Source: Runella zeae DSM 19591
GTDB lineage: Bacteria; Bacteroidota; Bacteroidia; Cytophagales; Spirosomataceae
Reading direction: 5' to 3'
DNA: 47,874 nucleotides
NCBI RefSeq assembly: GCF_000423565.1
Contig: NZ_AUIF01000058.1
Coordinates: forward strand, 1 to 47,874
Shown here: positions 6,323-12,704 of the stretch, one piece after another
Layout of the letters: each line of letters begins with the position of its first letter
Numbering within the stretch: position 1 is the first letter of the stretch
Position numbers and translations under genes: made by a program
The notes under the pieces: model-generated
Databases searched by the model: none
Seen by the model: only the letters and a program-made list of their open reading frames with translations
Told to the model about the DNA's origin: nothing

Positions 6323-6823
6323 ATGAAGAGGAAAGAATTTAGGAATGAAGGGGAAACTTTAAAGGTTAAAAATCAGAATAAGCAAGTTATGTTTTTGGCA
6401 GACAAAAAAGGAGGCGAGAGAATAGAGGAAGGGGCAAAATATAAACTCAAAAAATTGAAAATACCATCTAATGGTCGCCCTAAAAAAGACGAAAAGAAAT
6501 TAAGGAACAAGCGGCTTACTGTACGGTTTACAGAGGCTGAATGGGACTTGTTGAGTAAAAAAAGTAAAGAAAGTAACCTTAGTAGGGCGGACTTTTTGAG
6601 GCAGTGTAGTAGTCAAAGTAAGCCTTACTTACCTACGCAAAAATCGTTACCAACGGATGTACTTGCTTTACTCAAAAACCTTGAAAAGTTATCAGGAACG
6701 ATGTTGCAATTGAGTCACAAAGTCAGCCATGACAAGGCCATTTCGATCGAGATAAAACAGACGGCTTTGCAGGTATCTAATATCGTTCAGCGTACTTATG
6801 ACTATTTGGAAGAAACCTTATGA
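6323..6823 (+). CDS. Mobilisation accessory protein (MobC/MbpA-like, RHH)
   Basis: The 166-aa basic protein would bind oriT DNA and assist the relaxase. Residues 45-55 carry GRPKKDEKKLRNKRLTVRFT, the usual basic lead-in to a ribbon-helix-helix, followed by EAEWDLLSKKSKESNLSRADFLRQ, which is the common MobC-type RHH pattern. The rest is helical. The gene overlaps the relaxase start by 4 bp (ATGA), as relaxase/accessory pairs commonly do. The start was moved from 6206 to 6323 because of the -7 box at 6288-6295. Confidence 0.75.
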   Translation: MKRKEFRNEGETLKVKNQNKQVMFLADKKGGERIEEGAKYKLKKLKIPSNGRPKKDEKKLRNKRLTVRFTEAEWDLLSKKSKESNLSRADFLRQCSSQSKPYLPTQKSLPTDVLALLKNLEKLSGTMLQLSHKVSHDKAISIEIKQTALQVSNIVQRTYDYLEETL

Positions 6824-7434
6824 TTGGCAAAGTAGCTTCTATCGGAACAAGCTTCTTGGGAACTTTGGAATACTGTTATTACGCTACCCGCCCTAACCGA
6901 AGCCTTGACCGCTCACAAATAAGGGGTGAATTGGTTTATTTTCAGCACATACCTGTTTCAACGGTTACTGATTCAAAGCAGACAAAAGGGGGCAAGGAAA
7001 CTCCCCTGAATCTGGAAAAAATGTCAGAGCGGATGCAGCGCATAGCTAATTTGAACCGTCGAGTTGAGAAACCCGTTTGGCACCAGGCTTTTTCGTTTCC
7101 AGTAGGTGAAAAAGTTGATACTGAAACAATGGCCGAGATTTGCCAGTTGTTTGCGCAGCGTTTTGGCATGGAAAACAACCAACTTGTTGCTTTTCGTCAT
7201 GCTGATAAAGACCATGATCATTTTCACATCATTGCCAACAGAATCAATTTAGACGGGAAAAATACGGCAAAAACTCGCTTCAATTTTTTAGAAATGGGTC
7301 GTTTTTGTCGGGAAGTAGAGCAATTGTATAAGCTTACAACAACCACCCAAATGAAGCGAGTGATTTGGAAGGAGCAGCAAAAGACAGAGGATGCGCCAGA
7401 GGTGAAAGCAAGAAGACAGCTTCGAGTAGGTTAA
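6820..7434 (+). CDS. Relaxase / mobilisation nuclease
   Basis: The relaxase nicks oriT and carries the transferred strand. The N-terminus (MIGKVASIGTSFLGTLEYCYY, with Tyr residues near 18-21 that could include the nicking Tyr) and the three-His metal motif FRHADKDHDHFHIIANRI (about residues 125-142) are diagnostic of the MobA/MobL-type relaxase domain. At 204 aa it is short: only the nuclease domain is present, without the C-terminal extension seen in many relatives. The last codons lie inside a 12-bp inverted repeat shared with the convergent neighbour, so a 3' truncation during the joining of the cargo is possible. Confidence 0.85.
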   Translation: MIGKVASIGTSFLGTLEYCYYATRPNRSLDRSQIRGELVYFQHIPVSTVTDSKQTKGGKETPLNLEKMSERMQRIANLNRRVEKPVWHQAFSFPVGEKVDTETMAEICQLFAQRFGMENNQLVAFRHADKDHDHFHIIANRINLDGKNTAKTRFNFLEMGRFCREVEQLYKLTTTTQMKRVIWKEQQKTEDAPEVKARRQLRVG

Positions 7435-7452
7435 GGTTTTACTCGAAGCTGT
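7416..7452. terminator. 12-bp bidirectional hairpin between convergent genes
   Basis: ACAGCTTCGAGT (7416-7427) and ACTCGAAGCTGT (7441-7452) are perfect inverted repeats with a 13-nt spacer. The stem spans the stop codons of the relaxase and of the nucleotidyltransferase. It probably works as a shared terminator although no T-tract follows. Confidence 0.6.
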
Positions 7453-8143
7453 TCACGAAAGATTCCAGTAATTCTAAAATTTTCATACTGCGATGAGCAG
7501 CAAACCGAGGTTCAATATGTGCATAGATACCTTCTTTAATGTCTGGATGTTTTAGAAGATTGGTGAACTCAACTTTCAAATATTGACCCAAATCGTCAGA
7601 GATACTGGATAAATCATTACTTAAAGTGGGGCAATTGTCAAGCACAAAGACAATATCCTCAAAATCAGTACTGGTACGAAAGTCACTTCCACCTCGCATC
7701 CTGTGTGCTTCTAATTTTGTAGCAATAAAGTAAGCCGAATTAAAAATTTTCACAAAGAAGCCTTCAAAAAGCTCATGTTCGATGGCATTTTTGAAACCAT
7801 CGGCATACCATCGGTTACTAAAACCAAGGACCTCAGTGGTGGTTGGCATCACATCAACAATAATTCCTTGGACTTTGTACCGACAGATTACACCTGATTC
7901 TATATCATTTTGGAAGCCGATTGAACGAAGCCGTTCATCCAAATTTCCATAATTTTTGTAAGAAGCGAGTTCAATAACCACGTCAACGTCATTTGTTGGC
8001 CTGATTTCTACTGATTTTTGAACGTCGGCATAGAGCGCAACAGTAGCTCCACCAACAAAGACCACATTTTCATTGAGTTCTTGTAAAGCCGTGGCCACAG
8101 CTTTAATTCGCAATAAATTAATATGCTGGTTGTACTGAGGCAT
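7439..8143 (-). CDS. Nucleotidyltransferase, AbiEii-like toxin
   Basis: The 234-aa protein has the DNA polymerase beta-type nucleotidyltransferase signature FVGGATVALY (residues 29-38) followed by DVDVV, with Asp52 and Asp54 as metal ligands. AbiEii-type toxins of this fold transfer nucleotides to RNA targets such as tRNA. The gene overlaps the upstream winged-helix gene by 26 bp, the arrangement expected for a regulator/antitoxin followed by its toxin. As a plasmid module it would act in stabilisation or abortive infection. The fold is clear; the AbiE assignment is inference. Confidence 0.7.
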   Translation of the reverse strand: MPQYNQHINLLRIKAVATALQELNENVVFVGGATVALYADVQKSVEIRPTNDVDVVIELASYKNYGNLDERLRSIGFQNDIESGVICRYKVQGIIVDVMPTTTEVLGFSNRWYADGFKNAIEHELFEGFFVKIFNSAYFIATKLEAHRMRGGSDFRTSTDFEDIVFVLDNCPTLSNDLSSISDDLGQYLKVEFTNLLKHPDIKEGIYAHIEPRFAAHRSMKILELLESFVNSFE

Positions 8144-8651
8144 CGAAAAGGGTTTTAAGTGCTTGATTTGCTAATTTGATTTCACGAGGTCTTCCAATTC
8201 TTAATATGTCAATAGAAGCTAATATTTCATACAAAATAGGGTCATTTTTAACCGCATTTGCTACTGAAACATATAAAGGTTCAATTACTTGTCCTCGGAT
8301 ACTTCCTTCAGGGTTAGGCCAAACAAACGCTTCATTTGAGATAAATTGGGCTTGGAAAAATGGGGCAGAGTGTGCCGTCGGCGTACCTATTGATAAGGGG
8401 CCAGGTATGGCAGGAAACACATATTTGACGCCATGTTGCAAAAAATCCAATAAGTTATTTCTAAATACTTTACGTTTTTCATTGTCTATTAAACCCGCAA
8501 TCATGGAGCGATTGAGTGATTCGCTGATTTCGGATAAACTAATACCCAAATCATTCGACAAATTACGGGTTTTCCACTCGTCATGCCCGTAAGCGATAAT
8601 TTTTGATAGAACCACTATATCAAGTGGTCGCATTCCATTGTGCTTTTTCAT
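8118..8651 (-). CDS. Winged-helix regulator/antitoxin (AbiEi-like partner)
   Basis: The 177-aa protein has an N-terminal winged-helix segment (residues 5-60: LDIVVLSKIIAYG through LSNDLGISLSEISESLNRSMIAGLI), then a second conserved-looking domain ending in DILRIGRPREIKLANQALK. It should repress its own operon and counter the nucleotidyltransferase encoded downstream. The ATG at 8651 is chosen over the upstream frame extension because the -7 box and operator at 8658-8689 lie just before it. Known AbiEi antitoxins also carry an N-terminal winged helix, but the C-terminal part was not matched to that family by eye. Confidence 0.65.
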   Translation of the reverse strand: MKKHNGMRPLDIVVLSKIIAYGHDEWKTRNLSNDLGISLSEISESLNRSMIAGLIDNEKRKVFRNNLLDFLQHGVKYVFPAIPGPLSIGTPTAHSAPFFQAQFISNEAFVWPNPEGSIRGQVIEPLYVSVANAVKNDPILYEILASIDILRIGRPREIKLANQALKTLFDASVQPAY

Positions 8652-8657
8652 GTTCGT

Positions 8658-8689
8658 TGTTCGCAAATTGCGATATGCGAACAAAAATA
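8658..8689 (-). promoter_or_regulatory. Operator and -7 box of the AbiE-like pair
   Basis: TGTTCGCA (8658-8665) and TGCGAACA (8676-8683) are perfect inverted repeats 10 nt apart, and a third half-site (GTTCG) overlaps the start codon region at 8652-8656. The minus-strand -7 box TATTTTTG runs 8689 to 8682 and overlaps the first arm, with TTG 18 nt further upstream as -33. Repressor binding here would block the promoter. Confidence 0.65.
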
Positions 8690-8797
8690 GGTATTATTAT
8701 CGTAACTCAATCATCTTCAAATAAAAAATGTTAATCCATTGGATAAAAAAATTAGGCATTAAACCCTCATTTTTGGTGAAATAGTTTACTATCTGTA

Positions 8798-8809
8798 TAT
8801 TTAGATATT
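8798..8809 (+). repeat. TATTTAGATATT box
   Basis: This is an exact 12-mer copy, followed by AAAATAGCTAACTATTT directly before the gene at 8830. It is the same order (box, then TAACTAT) as before the gene at 1737, so it may be the regulatory site of this small gene. Confidence 0.5.
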
Positions 8810-8829
8810 AAAATAGCTAACTATTTCCA

Positions 8830-9114
8830 ATGGAAACAACAACTTTACCCATTGAACAATCATCTAAACGACGAGCCGAAGCATTGGGGTTTCGATTGGT
8901 TCGAGTACAACAGCAATCGGCAGATGTGTATCAGATTTTTGATACAACAGGGTATTTGTGGCAAATCAGGCTTTGTGATGAATGGGACGAACTACCAAGT
9001 TGGCAGCGTAGGAGCGAGGCCGAAAAAGATGCCATGTTCACCTTGGCGATGGATGAATACTACGGCTCACCTTGGTGGGAAGAAGGTGGAAACTTAGGAA
9101 TAATACCTTGTTAA
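8830..9114 (+). CDS. Small hypothetical protein, 94 aa
   Basis: The product is an unrecognised soluble acidic protein rich in Trp and Glu (WDELPSWQRRSEAEKDAMF, then YYGSPWWEEGG). There is no signal peptide. It is monocistronic, preceded by an AT-rich box and followed by the HipBST operator region. The many aromatic residues in a short acidic protein would suit a DNA mimic or anti-restriction type protein, but this is speculation. Confidence 0.55.
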   Translation: METTTLPIEQSSKRRAEALGFRLVRVQQQSADVYQIFDTTGYLWQIRLCDEWDELPSWQRRSEAEKDAMFTLAMDEYYGSPWWEEGGNLGIIPC

Positions 9115-9136
9115 AAATAGAATTGAAAATAGTCTG

Positions 9137-9231
9137 TACCCATTCGGGTATAAAAAGAAAATATTTTACTATATTCGTACCTGAACAGGTATAAAACACC
9201 TAAGTATTGGTAAAATAACCCCGAACAGGTA
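9137..9231 (+). promoter_or_regulatory. Three operator palindromes before HipBST set 1
   Basis: TACCCATTCGGGTA (9137-9150), TACCTGAACAGGTA (9178-9191) and ACCCCGAACAGGTA (9218-9231) are similar 14-bp palindromes with centres 41 and 40 bp apart. A degenerate fourth, ACC...GGT, lies at 9198-9211. Spacing close to four helical turns puts them on one face of DNA, as for HipB operators. The last one ends 3 bp before the HipB start. Confidence 0.7.
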
Positions 9232-9234
9232 TAA

Positions 9235-9447
9235 ATGAAAAGACTTATTGCTCAATATGTAAAGGATAAACGCAAGTCGTTAAAATTGACCCAAGTGGAT
9301 TTGGCCGAAAAATCGGGAGTAGGACTTCGCTTTGTTAGAGAGCTTGAACAAGGTAAAGAAACCTTACGACTCGACAAGGTAAATCAGGTCTTGGATTTGT
9401 TTGGATGTGAATTAGGCCCCGTTAAGAAGGAGGTTGACCATGAATAG
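9235..9447 (+). CDS. HipB-like XRE regulator, set 1
   Basis: The 70-aa helix-turn-helix protein (residues 5-60, TQVDLAEKSGVGLRFVRELEQGKETLRLDKVNQVLDLFG) is the classic Xre/HipB fold. It would bind the three upstream palindromes and repress the operon. It overlaps the next gene by 8 bp. In HipBST systems HipB is a co-repressor and booster, while HipS is the direct antitoxin. Confidence 0.85.
   Translation: MKRLIAQYVKDKRKSLKLTQVDLAEKSGVGLRFVRELEQGKETLRLDKVNQVLDLFGCELGPVKKEVDHE
9427..9433 (+). promoter_or_regulatory. Strong Shine-Dalgarno before hipS, set 1
   Basis: AAGGAGG stands 6 nt before the ATG at 9440, inside the end of the hipB-like gene. Such a canonical site is unusual in Bacteroidota and in this window. 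It decides the start at 9440 rather than the TTG at 9434, and may raise production of the antitoxin. Confidence 0.6.
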
Positions 9448-9769
9448 GAGCGGAGAGGTTTATTACCAAGACCAATTAGCGGGCATCATTAGCGAAGAAG
9501 AAGATGGGTATGTATTCATGTATGAAGTGGGTTATTTGAAAAACAATTATCCACCCGTTAGCCTAACGTTACCGCTGAGGGAAGCACCCTATAAAAGCAA
9601 GGTGCTGTTTCCATTTTTTGACGGATTGATTCCAGAGGGTTGGTTATTAGATATTGCCATTCAAAATTGGAAGCTCAACCCACGAGACCGAATGGGCCTA
9701 TTACTCACGGTTTGTCAAGATTGCCTTGGGGCAGTAAGTGTAAAGAACATTGAAAATAGTGAGCCATGA
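9440..9769 (+). CDS. HipS-like antitoxin (HipA N-terminal subdomain), set 1
   Basis: The 109-aa protein corresponds to the N-terminal subdomain of HipA as a separate polypeptide (VYYQDQLAGIISEEEDGYVFMYEVGYL, then PPVSLTLPL and FPFFDGLIPEGWLLDIAIQNW). In HipBST systems this HipS protein neutralises the HipT kinase. Its stop overlaps the start of the kinase gene by 4 bp (ATGA), so the two are made together. Confidence 0.8.
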   Translation: MNRSGEVYYQDQLAGIISEEEDGYVFMYEVGYLKNNYPPVSLTLPLREAPYKSKVLFPFFDGLIPEGWLLDIAIQNWKLNPRDRMGLLLTVCQDCLGAVSVKNIENSEP

Positions 9770-10707
9770 ACCAACGCTGCCTTTATTGTTACGAGCCTTT
9801 GAGTGAGCAAGAGCAAGGCTTCCATACCAAGTGCTGTAAGAAGTTTTTTGGAACAACGATACCGCCAACCCTCAATTTGGGTACTGATGATTTGCGAGAA
9901 ATGGCTCGACGGCTTATCATTCGTAGTGTAGCCGTAACGGGTGTGCAGCCCAAACTTTCGTTAGATTTAGAAAAAGTAAATGCCCAAACAAGCCGCCTTA
10001 CAGTGGTAGGATTGTGGGGCAGTTACATTCTCAAACCACCAACCGACCTCTTTGAATTACTACCCGAAAATGAAGACTTGACAATGAAGTTGGCGGCTTT
10101 GTGTGGGCTCAAAACGGCAGAACATACACTGATTCGGTTGCAATCGGGTAAATTGGCATACCTAACCAAACGATTTGACCGACAAAAAAATGGAAAAATC
10201 CACGTAGAGGATTTATGTCAATTGACGGAGAATCTAACCGAACACAAATACCGAGGCTCTATTGAAAGAGTGGGTAAAACGATTCGTACCTATACAACCA
10301 ACAAAGGGTTGGAAGCGTTGGCACTGTTTGAGTTGGTGGTTTTTTGTTTTATCACGAGTAATGCTGACATGCACCTAAAAAACTTCTCGCTGATTCGGTT
10401 TGACAACGGAGAAGTAGCTCTATCTCCTGCCTATGATTTGGTTTCTACTAAATTGGCTATGCCTGAAGACCTAGAAGAGTCAGCTTTAACAATAAACGGC
10501 AAGAAAAACCGACTCAAACGAGGTGATTTTGACGAATTAGCCACAAAGCTGGGTATTCCTGCCAAATCTTCCGAACGGGTTTATGCTAAGTTTGTCAAGA
10601 AACAAACGGCCATGTTAGGGCTGATTGAACAGAGTTTTCTGTCGGATGAGATGAAGGCAGAATATGCTAAGTTATTGATTAAGAGGATAGAAATGTTAAA
10701 TGTTTGA
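9766..10707 (+). CDS. HipT-like Ser/Thr kinase toxin, set 1
   Basis: The 313-aa HipA C-terminal kinase domain would phosphorylate a translation component (HipT of E. coli targets tryptophanyl-tRNA synthetase). Visible are the Gly-rich loop VTGVQPKLSL (Thr58, Gly59, Gln61), the ATP Lys in ILK (residue 90), the catalytic NADMHLKN (Asp201, Asn206) and the metal Asp in SPAYDLV (Asp224). The first 30 residues carry a CxxC...HxxCC cluster (Cys5, Cys8, His20, Cys23, Cys24) that may bind zinc. The usual SxS before the Gly loop reads V-A-V-T here, so regulation by autophosphorylation may differ from set 2. Confidence 0.85.
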   Translation: MNQRCLYCYEPLSEQEQGFHTKCCKKFFGTTIPPTLNLGTDDLREMARRLIIRSVAVTGVQPKLSLDLEKVNAQTSRLTVVGLWGSYILKPPTDLFELLPENEDLTMKLAALCGLKTAEHTLIRLQSGKLAYLTKRFDRQKNGKIHVEDLCQLTENLTEHKYRGSIERVGKTIRTYTTNKGLEALALFELVVFCFITSNADMHLKNFSLIRFDNGEVALSPAYDLVSTKLAMPEDLEESALTINGKKNRLKRGDFDELATKLGIPAKSSERVYAKFVKKQTAMLGLIEQSFLSDEMKAEYAKLLIKRIEMLNV

Positions 10708-10772
10708 GTATTTAAATACCTACATATGACAAAATGTGATAGATTTACTTTTTCAAGACTCCGTAAAAAGCA

Positions 10773-11343
10773 ATGAACACCAAAAGCATAAAAGGATTTA
10801 GATTTAATTTTAAGACGAAAATTAAAATAGCAGATAGTGATACCCTTTATGACGAATCTTTTGTGGGTACTTATCATCGTGATTCACAGGGGAAAATCCT
10901 AAAAAAAGGCTTCTTTGAGCTGTATCATGGATATAAGCCAGAAGGAGAGGATAGGTTTATTAGAGGTTTTTTAGAAATGGCAGAAGATGATCAAGCCATT
11001 TACGAATTTATCCAAAATGCAGTTGATTGTGATTCGACAAATTTTTCAATTTTCTATAATGACGATTACTTTCTTGCAATCAATAATGGCAAACCATTTG
11101 AGCAAGATGAAATTTTGTCCATTCTGAATATTGGGCAAAGTAGTGGAAAACGAAGTAGTGATAAAATTGGACGTTTTGGTATTGGTTTTAAACTGGTTCA
11201 TCGATTAGTGGGTAAGAATGAGGGCTTAAATGAGCTTTTTAATCAATATAAAGGGCCAATTTTATTTAGCTGGTCCCAAAAAGACCACTTTGAAGCATTA
11301 CTGAAAGGTGAGCAAATAACTCCAATAAGATATAATATAAAGG
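10773..11343 (+). pseudogene. HSP90-like ATPase/NOV_C giant gene, piece 1 of 3
   Basis: This is the N-terminal piece (about 190 codons before the insertion) of a GHKL-type ATPase. The ATP site is readable: N box EFIQNAVD (Glu78, Asn82), NNGKPF near 104, and the lid GRFGIGFK (133-140). The layout resembles sacsin/NO VEIN-type HSP90-like domains. The frame runs into an ISKra4-like element at 11344 and stops inside it at 11381. Joined to 12705-15345 and 16408-18049 it makes one 1617-aa protein. It is AT-rich compared with the transfer genes, which suggests separate acquisition. A possible -7 box (TACTTTTT) lies at about 10746. Confidence 0.85.
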
Positions 11344-11417
11344 GGGCGCAAACCAAATTGTCGCCTGTTTGTATTTGCTAACTTTGGTATTATTTTTACC
11401 ATAAACCGAATAAATCA

Positions 11418-11603
11418 ATGACAGAATCAGAATTCATCGAGATGGCTCGAGCCAAATATGCAGCCATAAACCGTCTCAACAGCAGCCCGAGCCTTTTGGA
11501 GTATGAGCAGGGTTTTGTAGAACTCTGGACGGAGTTAGGCCGAGCCGTAGCGGAGAAGAATCTGGGGGTTACGAGTAAAGATCGACGAAAAAAAAAAGAT
11601 TAA
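11418..11603 (+). CDS. Transposase upstream frame (ISKra4-like)
   Basis: This 61-codon frame (MTESEFIEMARAKYAAINRLNS...) is helical and charged, ending in a run of Lys encoded by ten A bases (11588-11597). It is the expected N-terminal part of the transposase. Joining it to the downstream frame requires a +1 (or -2) shift. The A10 run is the obvious place for slippage, or for a sequencing or mutational indel. Confidence 0.65.
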   Translation: MTESEFIEMARAKYAAINRLNSSPSLLEYEQGFVELWTELGRAVAEKNLGVTSKDRRKKKD

Positions 11604-11619
11604 AAGCACGCTTGGCCCC

Positions 11620-12675
11620 TTGGAATTAGCCAAAACGCATCGTTATGTTTCTCAGATGCAGCACAATTTTGGGGTGAGTCCCCTGTTGCAAAGTCATATG
11701 CTAGAATTTGGCAGTGAACTTCCCTTTGAACGAAGTGCTCAACTACTCAATACGGTTCTTCCAAGTGCTCAGGTTTGTGCTTCTCAAAGCCAACGTTTGA
11801 CGGAGTACTTTGGCAAGTTGGAGCAAGTCGAAGAGGTGTTAACAAGTCCAGGCTTCGATTTTGATTTGTCACATCAGGCCAAAGCCAATGCGGCACCCGT
11901 AGCCCCAATCCTGTATGTAGAGACTGACGGGGGTCATATTCGGACCGATGAAGGCTTCCGCGAAACCAAGGTCGGAAGGCTGTTTGGGGCTCATCATTTG
12001 GTTAAAATATCCTCTGATAATGAGGGTGTTGAGCTTCGCATGGCTTTGACAAAATCAGATTATATCGCTCAATTGGGCAGTAGCACCGACTTTACCCAGC
12101 GCTTCGACAAACTAATCGCCGCACACCTAAAACAAACCCTCAATCTGCAATTGGTAGCCATTAGTGACGGGGCCGAATGGATTGCCCGCTGGCTGGCTAC
12201 CAAACATACGGATGCGGTTATGATTCTTGATTTTTACCATGCCACCAAGCATCTGGCCGATTTTGCCAAAGCTGCTTTCAGCGATGATAAGGCCTGTTCG
12301 AGCTGGATTGAAACTTGGTCAAAACAGCTCTTGGAAGGCCAGCTCGACAGGGTCATTGAAGCCATAGTTGATAAAAAAAACACCTGCAAAAGTCAGCATG
12401 TCAAGCAGCAGGCAGACAGCCTCATAAAGTACTATGAACATAATCGATACCGAATGAAATACCATGAATATCTGGCCGCTGGATACTGTATTGGCAGTGG
12501 GGCTATTGAATCGGCCATTAGTACTCTGGTGCAGCAAAGATGCAAACTCGTGGGACAACGCTGGACAAAAGGATTAAACGCAGTGCTAAATATGCGCGCC
12601 GTTTTTAAAAGTCACAAAAGAGAGTCCTTAAGAAATGTCATCGCCCTAAAAATGGGCCTCGCTCGCGCCGCTTAA
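11620..12675 (+). CDS. Transposase main frame (ISKra4-like)
   Basis: The 351-codon main transposase frame opens with a weak TTG but stays open upstream to at least 11581, so it is probably expressed as a fusion with the preceding frame. Recognisable segments are ILYVETDGGHIRT (first catalytic Asp region), SDGAEWIARW, ILDFYHATKHLADFAKA, and the family-like end CIGSGAIESAISTLVQQRCKLVGQRW, with the Glu of ESA probably catalytic. The family name rests on this last block and on the 8-bp duplication. The terminal stop lies right next to the right inverted repeat. Confidence 0.8.
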   Translation: MELAKTHRYVSQMQHNFGVSPLLQSHMLEFGSELPFERSAQLLNTVLPSAQVCASQSQRLTEYFGKLEQVEEVLTSPGFDFDLSHQAKANAAPVAPILYVETDGGHIRTDEGFRETKVGRLFGAHHLVKISSDNEGVELRMALTKSDYIAQLGSSTDFTQRFDKLIAAHLKQTLNLQLVAISDGAEWIARWLATKHTDAVMILDFYHATKHLADFAKAAFSDDKACSSWIETWSKQLLEGQLDRVIEAIVDKKNTCKSQHVKQQADSLIKYYEHNRYRMKYHEYLAAGYCIGSGAIESAISTLVQQRCKLVGQRWTKGLNAVLNMRAVFKSHKRESLRNVIALKMGLARAA

Positions 12676-12704
12676 ACGACAATTTGGTTTGCGCCCTATA
12701 AAGG

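Larger units (their letters stand above)
11344..12696 (+). mobile_element. Insertion sequence, ISKra4-like, 1353 bp
   Basis: The ends are perfect 20-bp inverted repeats, GGGCGCAAACCAAATTGTCG at 11344-11363 and its reverse complement at 12677-12696. The element is flanked by perfect 8-bp direct repeats TATAAAGG (11336-11343 and 12697-12704). It contains two transposase frames. Perfect ends and target duplication show that the insertion is recent. Base composition is visibly less AT-rich than the interrupted gene. Confidence 0.92.

Noticed and set aside
8176-8592. 138-codon plus-strand frame opposite the winged-helix gene
   Set aside because: It is antisense to a gene with clear operator, promoter and partner, and the translated product shows no domain.
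11592-11598. A_AAA_AAG slippery heptamer for -1 frameshifting in the ISKra4-like element
   Set aside because: The heptamer is out of phase with the upstream frame, and a -1 shift leads to a quick stop; the required shift is +1 or -2.
12689-12704. Apparent start of an 890-codon gene inside the right end of the first IS
   Set aside because: The start codon is a TTG inside the inverted repeat; the frame is only the continuation of the interrupted gene.
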